From positions 88,145,285 to 88,209,284 of the forward strand of contig NC_079488.1 of the NCBI RefSeq assembly GCF_020520425.1: a stretch of 64,000 nt of DNA, written 5' to 3'. Source of the stretch: Spinacia oleracea (taxonomy: Eukaryota > Streptophyta > Magnoliopsida > Caryophyllales > Amaranthaceae). This document shows, in pieces, positions 10,717 to 24,002 of the stretch; the first letter of the stretch is position 1; each line of letters begins with the position of its first letter. A program made the position numbers and the translations under genes. The notes under the pieces are model-generated. The model worked only from the letters and a program-made list of their open reading frames with translations. It ran no database searches and was not told the origin of the DNA.

Positions 10717-11968
10717 TAAGAGATTGTTATTTCTTGGATTTTTTGATAGGTAACTCTTATTAGGAGAGGGTGATGAGGTGGATGAAGAGAGAGATTAAGA
10801 GTGGGTAAATAAGAGTGACCCTTATAATTGATGCTCTTATGAAGCAGCTAGCATACGAAGAACAGGGGAAGCAGAGCAGCAACTTCGTCCCTTTGAGGCA
10901 TCGACGGCAGACAGTGCAACAGGGAGGCTGCGAAGGGTGGCTTGGTTGGCGGCATGAAAGGTTCACCGACAGAAAGTGGTGGCTCGGCGGTGGCCAATGG
11001 GTGGCTCCGCGGTGGTAGAATGAGGGAGAGAGAAAATGTGTATCCATTGATGGTGAAAATCAAGGAAATAAATAGAGAGGGAAAACAAATTAAGCTTGTA
11101 ATTAAATACAATCAGAATATTAATTGATTTTTAGCTTGAAGAAAAATGGAGTTTCAATGGCTATTTATAGGAATTTCTTGACATGGTGAGTCATATAACA
11201 AGAATAAACTTTTAGACGTTTGGCACTCAAGGTGCCTTAATATGCCACGCAAAGAAGAGGAGAAGGAAGAATGAATTTTGTCCATGTACTTGGACTGAAA
11301 TTTGGAAGACAGAGAAGTCAAGAATTCTGGTGGCAAGCTCCACCATTAACACGTTATAATGAAGAAAAGAAGAATGATCTTTCAATTGATTAGGGATGAA
11401 ATTGTAATTTCTGACTCTAAGAATGTAAATCAGAAATTGGAATAATAATTGGGCTTGCGAGATGATAGACTAGTCACGTATGACCCGTGAATTGGGCTCA
11501 AAGAATATTATCATGTCACAATAAAAACGTGAACATAATAAAATAAATTAAAATAATATTGGAAAAAAATTAAGACGTAATTACGTTAATAATTGTAATT
11601 ACAGAATAATAAAACAGGCTAAAAAATACTGGGTGTTACAAGGTAGGACTATGACTATCTATGACTTGTTGTTGTCTGCCATTTTTGTGTGAGATGACCA
11701 GGGGAAAGCAGGTAAAATTCACATGAAAGGTATGAAAATTGTATCTACAATCGATTAAAATAAAGAATTTAAAATTGGTTGTTTGATAGAGTGTGTGTTT
11801 TATTTTTCATCGAAGGTTGAGAAAAGAGGAGAGAGAAACCATGCAAGCGGGAGGGTGGTGAAAATACAGGATTGAAAAAGAAAGGGTGGGTGTGGGACTG
11901 TGGGTATTGTTGGACATGACTCATCCGGCTTTTTAATGTTTAATGATTGCAGTTGTCACACGCATATA

Positions 11969-12227
11969 CTTTCTCCGTTTCACAATAGATGCATCGTTTC
12001 TCATTTGCGCACTATTCATCAATTAACTTTGAAAATCATTTTTTCACTGTTGTGTAAGAAAAAATATAGTCAAGTGAGATCTTGTTAAATTCGTATTAAT
12101 GCAAGGATTCCAAATATCAACTTTTTATAATTTTTTACTTATACGCTTTTAGAGCTATTAATGTTCAAAGAAGCGTATTGGCATACATGCAAATAGAAAT
12201 GATGTATCCTTTGCGGAACGGAGAAAG
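11969..12227. mobile_element. Stowaway-type MITE
   Basis: Ends CTTTCTCCGTTTCACAA and, read backwards, CTTTCTCCGTTCCGCAA are inverted repeats. TA lies on both sides (11967-11968 and 12228-12229). At 259 bp without coding sequence, it fits Stowaway (mariner-derived) MITEs. Confidence 0.75.
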
Positions 12228-12327
12228 TAAAATGTGGGCGGTCAGATTAAATTAGTTGAGGGCTTTGATTTTTTCGCATTCTTCTCATTATAAGGATATT
12301 CTCATTGGATGAGGACCTATATATTGT

Positions 12328-12578
12328 CTCTCCGTCCCACATTACTTGTTACACTTAGCTTTGCACAAAATTTTACGTAATAAATGATTGTTTGATTATT
12401 AACTGTTATTTTATTGAAAAAGTTAGATGTGATAAGAGTTAGTGGAGTATTTTTTTAATTGAATGAGAGAGAGTGTGTGGATCAAACTTTTTTTAGTGGA
12501 AAAAGATAGACAATATAATAATTGTGGAGTCATTCCAAATTTAGAAGTGTAACGAGTAATTTGGAACGGACGGAAAAG
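12328..12578. mobile_element. Stowaway-type MITE, worn ends
   Basis: Left end CTCTCCGTCCCACATTACTT and right end, read backwards, CTTTTCCGTCCGTTCCAAAT continue into a shared TTACTTGTTACACTT. The target duplication is not clear. It lies just upstream of the ubiquitin promoter. Confidence 0.5.
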
Positions 12579-12675
12579 AAAAGTGTAACAAATAATGTGA
12601 GTCTTAGAAATAAAGTATGATCAAAGTGAAGTAAGTAATACGGAGTAGTTTAAAAAGTCAAAATGATACAAGTAA

Positions 12676-15186
<2,511 letters not shown>

Positions 15187-16172
15187 GCTGTTGCAGATGA
15201 CTGTATCATCATTCGAGTTGGCTCTCATGACGGTTCCAAAATTTTGGTTGGGTGTCCTCAATTGTTGTCTGTATTCTGTTTGTACCCTAAATTGATGGTG
15301 TTTGTACTTTGCTATTTGGAAACAATTTCTCTCATGTTAGCCGTAGGGTGATGCAGTTTTTATGTCTGTCAACTTATGCTGTTTGTATGTCTAGAATTGT
15401 TGTATTGATAGAAGAGTCATGAATCTCGTGATATATCATAACATTTTAATCTATGATTACGGAAATGTTTACCAATTTGGCTTTTTGACACTTTCTATTT
15501 GCCCGTCTACTTAATTAGGCTTGGTTAATATCAAATTTATTATGATGAGACGTAATGATAATATTTTAAATGGGCCAAGATGATTAATGGGTCGCTTGAT
15601 TCAACTAGTGTACGTTTTCCTAATGTTTGATATGGGGGGCCTCTAGTGGCACTTCTCATAACGAATATTATTGTTGTTGATCATACGAGTAAATTGCTGC
15701 TGTTTAGTCGGCCTGATTTTAAGCTTTCATAAGTGTAGATCTTTTTTCCAACCATGAAGCCACCCATTGATAAGCATTTTATATATACTCTTGTTAGAAT
15801 CTAATGCAAGGGTCAGAGGAAATATCTGTTTGTGCATAAGCTTCCTCACTGAAAAATGTGAGAATGAACAGTTTGTTAAAGCGATTAACTATTTTTGTTA
15901 ATGGCCTACTAATCTCCAACAAGGGATCACAGTTGTTGCTAACTGACCCGGGATAGAGCCATAGAGGCACACAAGTCTAGTTAATAATTGTAAAGGTTTG
16001 TAAACTTTGACAAAAGGAGCCGTTTAGTTCCTCAATTTTGAAAAGGAGTCTCCCTCAAAATGGATGGAATCAACTATTTTGGTTAGTATTGTTCATTTTT
16101 GAAGTCAATAAAATAATAATAAAACTTTTAAGAAAAAAGAAATTTATTCACACGTTTGTAATTGATTAAAAA
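15187..16172. other. 3' flank of ubiquitin-eL40, no gene seen
   Basis: The first 250 bp are probably the 3' untranslated region. The rest is AT-rich and shows no convincing coding or repeat structure. Confidence 0.4.
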
Positions 16173-16174
16173 TA

Positions 16175-16427
16175 CTTCATCCGTTCTGGAAATATCGCAT
16201 CATAGTTGATTTTTACTCCTCTAACCATTATTTTGACTCTTAATATCTCAAATCGTGTGCAAGTAAAAATTATAAAAAATCAGTATTTAGAAAATATGTA
16301 TCAATACGAATCTAACATGATTCCACATGACTAAAATTTCCTTACGTGCGAATCACAAAAAAGGGCAAAAGTCGTAGTATGAATAATGTAAAATATAAAT
16401 GGTGCGATATTTCCGGAACGGAGGAAG
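16175..16427. mobile_element. Stowaway-type MITE
   Basis: Ends CTTCATCCGTTCTGGAAATA and, read backwards, CTTCCTCCGTTCCGGAAATA are inverted repeats that continue into ATCGCA. TA lies on both sides (16173-16174 and 16428-16429). Length 253 bp. Confidence 0.85.
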
Positions 16428-16763
16428 TAGCTGTTTTTATTATTATTTAGCCTTTTTAACTTAGTATTTTCATATGATTTTTTTCGCATTTATAATTTCA
16501 TCTTCCCATTTCGAGGTCCTTCCTCACTCACCACCACTTTACTATCACTAACCAACGAACCTCATTTTTCCTCCTCCCCCCACCCAATCCATCTCCACTA
16601 CCCCTCCTCCCTTTCCGAAACCCTAAAATTTCTCCGAACTCGTTCTCGCTCCCAGTACCGCCGACTATGGTGGTTTCAAAATATCATTTTGGTTGCTTAA
16701 TGTGGCTAACAATACTACTCAAGGTTCATACTTCTTTTAGTCAAATTTAATCCAATTGGAAAT

Positions 16764-16952
16764 ATGATGAAGATGATGAAAGAGGGGTGGGAAATGGGTA
16801 AAGGAATTGTTGTTGATGTTGTAAGAATATGTTCAACTGCAAAAAAGAAAAAGCAATCATCAAATTACTGCAGCTTTTCTTTTGTGTTTGGCAGGAAGGG
16901 AAAGAAAAAGAAAGATTTTTCACCAGGAAGTGACTTGAGTCAGTACCGATGA
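16764..16952 (+). CDS. Possible small lysine-rich protein, 62 residues, unrecognised
   Basis: The frame starts MMKMMKEGWEMGKG and ends DLSQYR, with basic clusters (KKKK, RKGKKKK). About 200 bp upstream is a CT-rich stretch and an AAACCCTAA box near 16619, the look of a plant 5' untranslated region. No domain is recognised and no splice partner was found, so it could equally be a chance frame or the remains of a longer gene. Confidence 0.22.
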   Translation: MMKMMKEGWEMGKGIVVDVVRICSTAKKKKQSSNYCSFSFVFGRKGKKKKDFSPGSDLSQYR

Positions 16953-17099
16953 CTGTTTTAGTATAATGTAATAGATGCTTGGTTATTATCTAGTACTCCG
17001 TAGTAATCATATATAACTAAAATACATGAAGAGTTATAATAATTTCCACAATTGATATATGAAATTCCTTTTTTTTTTTTTTTTTTTTTTTTGACATTG

Positions 17100-17888
17100 G
17101 AATATATGAAATTATTATGAACTAAATATTATTATAAAAACAGTACTTCGAAAATATAAATTGAGACGAATATAATAATATCTCACAAAACAATGTTTTT
17201 ATGAAAAATTATAGTGTAAAAAATCAAAGAAAATTATAGGGTAAAAAATCAAAGTGTTGCATTTGATGAGAACAAGATAAAAATACAATTAATAATGTTG
17301 CTTAATGAGTTTGAAATTACTTCCCCTTTTCAATTAATTCGGTTTCAAAATTAAAATTACGTTACCTTTTGGTAATTGTCTAATTAACAATGATAGTGAT
17401 TAGTGAAGTAGATTGGTACATCCTTTTAAAAACAAAAGTAGATTGGTACATTGACTTTGTAAATGGTAGTATTCCAAATTGATCATCCATTGTTGTAAAT
17501 ATGTAACCGGCTTTAGTGCTCAGCAACTCGTCTTTGTAATATTCCAACATAAATCATAAATAAATTCAAAAGAATCTCAAGATTGGGAAATAGTACTCGA
17601 TCCGATAAGATGTCAACTAAGTACAAGCTACTTGATTGGTTACGTTGTTATATCTTGTCAACTACATATAAATATGTAATTGTGCGAAACACTCCCTCCG
17701 TTTTTAGAAGCACTCGGCGTTGTTTATATTTTAGAATCATTTTTTTTACTTTTATACAGATGACATTCATATACTCCATCTGTTTTTTTAATGTTAATCT
17801 TCTTTATTTATTGAGTTGGTTTTTCTCTAATTCATTTTGAATATTTTCCTTATTTGTTCAACACTTTCCCTCTTTATACATTTATAAT
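17100..17888. other. AT-rich stretch with Stowaway-like fragments
   Basis: Beside a poly-T run (17068-17092) it holds a CACTCCCTCCGTTTTT segment at about 17691 that resembles a Stowaway end without a partner. No gene was recognised. Confidence 0.3.
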
Positions 17889-18256
17889 TAGGGTGTGCAA
17901 AGATTGGTCTAGACCGAAAAATGGACTGGACTGGACCGGACCGGACCGAAAGCAATTGATCTGGTCTTCGGGTCAAGAAATATCAATTTTCGGTTATTTT
18001 AACTTCCAAAAACTGCCTTAAACCATTGGTTTTTTTTTCATATATTTTTTCTTTTTTACCATAAGTTTTAGAAAACATTAAAAATATATAGAAATAGGTC
18101 TACAACCGGTCAAAACCGGCCCGGTTCGGGTTTTGGACCGATTTTTCCGGTCCGGTCCAGGTTCGGTTCAAGCATAATCGGTCCGGTATTCGGGTCTTGA
18201 ATTATCAAAATTTCGATCTTCGTTCCTGTCCGGGTTTGGACTAATGAACACCCCTA
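17889..18256. mobile_element. hAT-type MITE rich in ACCGG motifs
   Basis: The ends are TAGGGTGTGCA and, read backwards, TAGGGGTGTTCA. The flanks TTTATAAT and CTTATAAC agree at six of eight bases, consistent with an aged 8-bp duplication. The interior has inverted clusters of GGACCGG and CCGGTCC near both ends. Confidence 0.6.
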
Positions 18257-18988
18257 CTTATAACCAAATGAATTGTGCTTTTACCCTAAATTTTCTTGGT
18301 TAGTGAAACTAAGCATGCTCAATTAAGGCAAGACCCTAACTAAAACCGGTATTTAAAATTATTATTATATACTTATATACAATAGGACTTGATCTCAGAC
18401 TTTTTCGCCAATTGTAACATGATCTTTGTTTATAAGGATCTCTTGAAAACTTTGTGTCCCATTTTAAAACTCCTATTGTACCCTTATCTACGAGACAAAT
18501 TAATTTAAATGAAAAAATCATCAATTTATATGAAAAATCCTAAAAAATTAAATATTTCCATTAATTTATTTTGACAAATACTCATATTTTCAGTTTTCTA
18601 TATAAAATAGCATGCACGCAACGGTTTAAACACTACAAAAATAAATAAAAGTTATGATAATATTTGCAAGAAAGTACATCCAACAAAATGAATTATTGTC
18701 ATCAAATTTTGTTGGACTACCATAAAAATGGTTATAAATTAGCGGCTTCCTAATGTGGATTTTAATCAATTATTGGTGTTTCAAATCATATTTGACTAGT
18801 GCTAAATTTGCCAAGTTGAGTTACATGATAGCAAGTAAGCACGTTAATGCACTACTTCTACTTGGTCATAAGATTCCAATTACTTGATGAAAACTAGTAT
18901 ATAATTAGCCAAAATTCGCTTTGATTTCCATAAATCATTCTAATAAAAATTTATCCAAAAAACATCTAAACTAAGTAGATAGCTAGCG

Positions 18989-21900
18989 ATGGGGCTCCTC
19001 CATGTACCATCATCTAGGCTCACAGTAACGCTAATTATTGTGTTAATTGTCTTAGTGACAAGTCAAAATGGTGAGTGTAAGAGACACAACTTGTTGAGTG
19101 TCGAAATTAATGGGTCTGATGACGATTTTCGTCATCTTCCTAGTCGTCTTAAGCCTTCTGATGACAATGATCGTCCTAACTCTCCACCAAAATCGCCTCC
19201 TTCCAATGATGATCCTAACCCTCCGCCACAGTCGCCCCCTTCGAATAATGATCCTAATCCTCCACCACGACCACCCCCTTCTAATGATCCTCCTAACCGT
19301 CCACCACGACCTCCCCCTTCCAATGATCCTCCTAACCCTCCACCACAACCTCCACCTTCCAATGATCCCCCTAACCCTCCATCACAACCGCCACCTTCCA
19401 ATGATCCCCCCAACCCTCCATCACAACCGCCACCTTCCAATGATCCCCCCAACCCTCCATCACAACCGCCACCTTCCAATGATCCCCCCAACCCTCCATC
19501 ACAACCGCCACCTTCCAATGATCCCCCCAACCCTCCATCACAACCGCCACCTTCCAATGATCCCCCCAACCCTCCATCACAACCGCCACCTTCCAATGAT
19601 CCCCCCAACCCTCCATCACAACCGCCACCTTCCAATGATCCCCCTAACCCTCCACCACAGCCTCCGCCTTCCAATGATCCTCCTAACCCTCCGCCACAAT
19701 CCAATAATCCTCCTAACCCTCCATTACAGTCTCCTTCCAATGATCCCCCTACTACCTCATTTCCTCCACTTTCGTCGCCTCCATCTCCTGTAGCCCTTCC
19801 TCCTCTTTCGTCGCCTCCTTCTCCTTCTCCCACTCCCCAACTTTCTCCTACTGTTACTCCTTCAGAAGCACCATCTCCTGCAATATATCCTCCTCTATTG
19901 TCACCTCCTCCTCCCGTGGTTGCTCCTTATCCTCCATTGGGTGTTCCTCCTTCTCCAGTACTTTCTCCACCTTCACCGTCTCTTCCATTAGTTGTTCCTC
20001 ATCCTTCAATGTTCTCCACACCTCCGTCTCTTTCACAACCTTCTCCATCTCCTCCAATCTTTTCTCCATCTCTGCCACTTTCAAAACCTTCCCCAACTCC
20101 TCCTTCTAGACCATCTTCCCCTAACCCTCACTCTTGGCCTCCTATTTCCGACACTCCTAAATTGCAAGTTGGTTTCTATCAAGGGAAATGCTTTAATAAG
20201 ACCACGGATGTCGAAGCACACATTTCATATATAGTCGAACAACAATTTCTCAATGATACTTCTATCCTTCCTGCCCTGCTCCGTTTGCAATTTCATGATT
20301 GCTTTGTCCACGCAAGTATTCTTTGCTAATTTCAACATTACTCATTTACTTTCTATTTTAATTGCAACATTTTAACTTTTACAATATTTATATGCCGCAC
20401 CTTATGTTGACCATATTTTCTTTTTAGCATGTGAAAATAAATGTTACTCTGTAAAAGGTGGTCGGATTAGTATTAAATTACACATTGTTACAAAGTACCA
20501 AGTATTAGTTAACTTAATTATTACAAGTAAACTTCAAGCCTAATCTATAGCATTGTTTATCTTGTACAGGGATGTGATGCATCAATCCTAATAGAAGGAG
20601 ATTCAACTGAAAGAACCGCGGGTCCAAATCTCAGTGTAAGAGGATATGAACTTATCGACGCCTTAAAGGTTGCTATTGAGGAAGAATGCCCCGGAATTGT
20701 CTCTTGTGCGGATATCGTAGCAATAGCTACTAGCGTCGTTATAAAATTGGTAATATGATGACTTTCAGTATTAATTAATTGACTTTATTGTTTATGTAAA
20801 CTATGATCATATTCCCTAATCCCTAATTAACTAAAAAAATTGAATGGCTTTTTCTTTAAAGGGAGGAGGACCAGATTATCCAGCACAAACCGGAAGAAGA
20901 GATGGACTAGTCTCAAAAGCTGAAGATGTGGATCTTCCTAGTCCTACCTTGACAGTGCCCGAAACAATTGCTGTTTTCCAAGCAAAAAATTTCACACCTG
21001 AAGAAATGGTTGTTCTTTTAGGTACCTCGCTAAACATGTCTCTTTTATATTATGTAAATGCACCAATGCGTGGATCAAATTTCAAAAACCATATATGACA
21101 ACCCTTTAAAATGGCATGGGTACGAGTAACTGATGAATTGAACATCAATTGTGAGTCGACTTATATGATAGAGATTTTGAAATAGCGAGGTCCATTAAAC
21201 AATTACCAAAATAAGAAATACGACGTACTCTTTCAGTTTCTGAATACTTGCAAATCTTGCATTTTCGGCGGTTTCTGAATACTTGCAAGACTTTCTATTT
21301 TGACATGGGACTGCTACTTAAGTTTTATTGTCTTTCCTTTTTTTATCCCCACTTACACCAGTGCTTTGTTATTTCTTTCTCACACAAACAATTAAAATAT
21401 CACCAATTTTTGTGGCTCATTTGCACACAAAAAAGGTCTCAAGTAAGAGTTCAAAAGAATTAAAGAGTGTTTTAAAAAATAAAGCCTTGTTGGATGACTT
21501 ATTAAAAATGATAACTTTTGTCATTTATAATAACCTGTCAAATAAGGTTATCTTAAACAAGGGAAACTCTTACTTTTTTGAAAAAAAAGGAGAAATAAGT
21601 GACTTTTTAGAGTTTTGTCATTGGACATTAGAATACCAAAGTGGTTGTCAAAAATAAAATAGATACTATGATATCTAAGGTTCATTTTGGAGGAAAAAAA
21701 CACGCTTATGAAAGGTCTTTGAGCCTCAATTGGAGGTTCAACCATGACGATGTTCTTAGGAAAACATGAATTGGTTTTCAGTTTCTATTATTAGCATATT
21801 ACTCGGTATTAATTTGTTTATGAAAACAGGTTGTCATACGGTTGGAATTGCACATTGTGAAACCTTCCAGGATCGCCTATACCCCGATACTAACCAATTT

Positions 21901-22236
21901 GACCCAAGCATGGACCCAAACCTTCGTGAACAACTGAAGATAACATGCCCCCAGGGCGGAACCTCAAACAACTTCACCCTCCTTAATCAAAACCCACAAT
22001 TTTCTAACAAAGTTGACAATACTTTCTACACTCAGATCTTGGAGCAAAGAGGAATCCTTTCAATCGACCAAGCATTGGCCAATGATCCTTTAACACATGA
22101 TGCAGTTGTAAGACTGTCCCTAAATGCCACTTTATTCAATGTTACTCTTGCAAATGCTATGGTTAAGCTACAAGCAGTTGATGTCCTCACTGGTGATCAA
22201 GGAGAGATTAGAAATGTTTGTAGTAAATTCAATTGA
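18989..22236 (+). CDS. Class III peroxidase with long proline-rich N-terminal extension
   Basis: Four exons (18989-20311, 20570-20749, 20862-21021, 21830-22236) give 689 residues, over twice the usual 320-350. Residues 1-30 form a signal peptide (hydrophobic [11 protein letters not shown]). Residues about 58-385 are a Pro/Ser/Asn-rich extension, including seven identical [13 protein letters not shown] units. Residues 392-689 form a complete class III peroxidase. It has distal Arg432 and His436 (RLQFHDCFV), proximal His557 ([10 protein letters not shown]), the eight conserved cysteines (GKC, HDC, GCD, EEC, SCAD, AHC, TCP, NVC) and several N-glycosylation sites. Intron positions match the classic four-exon peroxidase layout. 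The first donor is GC (CAC/GCAAGT), because the nearby GT would shift the frame into a stop. The product should be secreted and act on cell-wall phenolics, with the extension perhaps binding the wall. No lesion was seen. Confidence 0.9.
19334..19655 (+). repeat. 39-bp coding tandem repeats in the peroxidase extension
   Basis: Seven near-perfect 39-bp units, counted from the AACCCTCCATCACAACC step at 19373 onward (19412, 19451, 19490, 19529, 19568, 19607), keep the reading frame and encode 13-residue units. The flanking units differ at a few bases. Such uniformity points to recent unequal exchange. Confidence 0.9.
20312..20569 (+). other. Peroxidase intron 1 with GC-AG borders
   Basis: The 258-bp intron starts GCAAGT and ends TTGTACAG. 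The exons join at phase 0 (FVH/GCDAS), as expected for the conserved first intron of class III peroxidases. No GT donor nearby keeps the frame. Confidence 0.8.
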
Positions 22237-22240
22237 AATC

Positions 22241-22273
22241 GATCGAGATCGAGATCGAGATCGAGATCGAGAT
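22241..22273 (+). repeat. GAGATC hexanucleotide microsatellite
   Basis: About five and a half units directly follow the peroxidase stop codon, in its 3' untranslated region. Confidence 0.9.
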
Positions 22274-22506
22274 AGCTAAGCTTAGTTTTCTCATTGATTT
22301 TTCCTTAAAGTAATATCTTTAAAAAGGAGAATTTCACCATTTACCATATGTTGTGGCTATGTTTTAATTTATTTGGTGCCAATGAGGTATGATAGCAATA
22401 TAAATTACAAATGAAAGAAGGGGATTCTAACTTGAGATCTATCCTACAAAATTATTTGTTTTAACCATTAAGCCAATTAATATCTCATTGGTATAATGCA
22501 AATTAA

Positions 22507-23155
22507 GGCTCGATCTGTTTGGTAATACTGACTGAAATCAAGGTGAAACTGATAAATTACCTGAAATTGGAAAGGAGGTGACTTAAACTGATAAGACGCT
22601 GAAAATGATAAGGTAATTAATTGCATAATTGTTTGGTTAAACTGATTATTTAAGCTTTTTTTTTTAATTTTTTTTTTAGTTGATACGGAGTACTTTTATA
22701 TTTTCATATTAGTTATTTTTTCATTTGATTAATGAGTAAATAGCAATATGTGATCTTTAATATTAAAGTTGACAATAAGAAGGCTATCTACGTACTTGAA
22801 TTGCTAATACTCTTATCATTATTTTTCTTTTTGTGAAATTTATTCATTAACACTTGTTATCCAATCATCCACCAAGCCCCATAAATTTTCATCCCGCATC
22901 TAAGTTCTAGAAAGTCAGCAATCCAAAAGAAACAATACAAGTTTGGCAGGTCTGTTGGAGTATAAGAATAAGATTGGCAAGAATTGTCAAGTTTTTTGGA
23001 GTTATAATGCGGGTAAAGTCCCTGTGTAAAGAGCAGAGTATAAGAATTGAAATTTCAGTGACTGAAATTGAAACGTACGTTAAAACTTTTAACGTTTCAT
23101 TTTCAGTCAATAAAGCCACCTTAAATACTGTTTCAGTTACTTGTCAAACACTCTG
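22507..23155. mobile_element. Possible MITE with diverged ends
   Basis: The left end contains GTTTGGTAATACTGACTGAA. The right end, read backwards, contains GTTTGACAAGTAACTGAA. Both sides carry further CTGAAAT and AAGGTG motifs. No clear target duplication was found. Confidence 0.35.
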
Positions 23156-23308
23156 ATCCTTTTAAGTTTTAAGGTGACTTAAATTTTCAACACCTAATAA
23201 TTTAAAGTGTACACCGACGAAGAACCTGAACGGGATCACATAAATCCGGACAAGTATTATATTGTTCGATGATGCTTCTCCAGCGGTCCGGCCTATGTGT
23301 ATAGGCAC

Positions 23309-23669
23309 TAGACCTGGTTATCGGGCGGGGCGGGTCAGGATCGGTGCGGGTCAAAAGAGGGTCGGGTATTGAAAGGGTCATTTTTAGCGGGTCGATAATG
23401 GGCGGGTCAAAAGCGGGTTGCGGGTCAATAGCGGGTCATTAGTGGGCGGGTCAATAAACGAGCAATGAAAAATGAAAAACAAAAGAGCTATGTGCAAGTA
23501 CAAGTAAATACGTAGCTATACACGTAATTTTTTGTATCATTACTATTTTAATTTTCAAAATAATTGTAGTATAAGTTTGACCCTATAATGACCCTGTCCA
23601 ATAAGAGCCCTTCCCAATAAAAGCCCTATTATATATTCATTGGACTACCCTGTCCAATAACCAGGTCTA
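23309..23669. mobile_element. hAT-type MITE with perfect 8-bp duplication
   Basis: The ends TAGACCTGGTTATCGGGC and, read backwards, TAGACCTGGTTATTGGAC are inverted repeats. ATAGGCAC flanks both sides (23301-23308 and 23670-23677). The left third is packed with GCGGGTCA motifs. Length 361 bp, no coding sequence. Confidence 0.88.
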
Positions 23670-24002
23670 ATAGGCACGGCCGCATGGTGATCAATTGATC
23701 ATACCGAAAATTGAATAAAAGACTCATACATGTGAACATGATCAAAATAGCAGAGCCATGCAAATAAGATTGAATTCAAATTTACTGTAATGGTACGGAG
23801 TAGTAATTAACAATAACAATTATCAATGTACACATCACACTTTCCTTTTTTTTTAAAAAAAAAACAAAGTTGAAATACCTAAAACAATACTCCACCATAT
23901 ACCCAACTGCTGCAACATTGAATGTACTTTTGAGAAACTACGTATACATTACAATGTGATCCCCCAACGGCCCAACCTCTAGGCTCTAGCTAGCTTAGCT
24001 AA

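Larger units (their letters stand above)
9755..10836. mobile_element. MITE (PIF/Harbinger-like), outermost of three nested copies
   Basis: Terminal inverted repeats are GAACATCAATTATAATGG (left) and, read backwards, GAGCATCAATTATAAGGG (right). The target duplication is TTA (9752-9754 and 10837-10839). Without the inner copies it is about 360 bp. The TWA duplication suits PIF/Harbinger-type elements. The interior has inverted CTCTTATTTAGAGG-type arms. Confidence 0.75.
8327..11640 (-). mobile_element. Ty3/gypsy-type solo LTR with AGGTA target duplication
   Basis: The element runs from TGTAACGTCCCGACTT (8327) to TACTGGGTGTTACA (11640) and is flanked by the direct repeat AGGTA (8322-8326 and 11641-11645). 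Its left end resembles the reverse complement of the chromovirus LTR 3' end at 57486, including the GATCATTAGCAGCGAAATTA section. Its right end, read backwards, starts TGTAACACCCAGTATTTT. It is therefore a reverse-oriented solo LTR. Without the nested SINE and MITEs it is about 2.0 kb. No primer-binding site or coding internal region is present. A GC-rich tract near 10860-11020 gives only spurious open frames. Confidence 0.8.

Noticed and set aside
10760-11127. Small frames on both strands in the GC-rich part of the solo LTR
   Set aside because: They overlap each other on opposite strands, lie inside an LTR and show no domain or splice signal.
19334-19655. CRISPR-like regular repeats
   Set aside because: The repeats are directly adjacent coding units without spacers in a plant gene.
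19052-19833. Long Gly-rich and Trp/Arg-rich frames opposite or shifted from the peroxidase exon 1
   Set aside because: They are shadows of the 39-bp repeats, whose length is a multiple of three. The plus-strand frame has the signal peptide, splice sites and enzyme domain.
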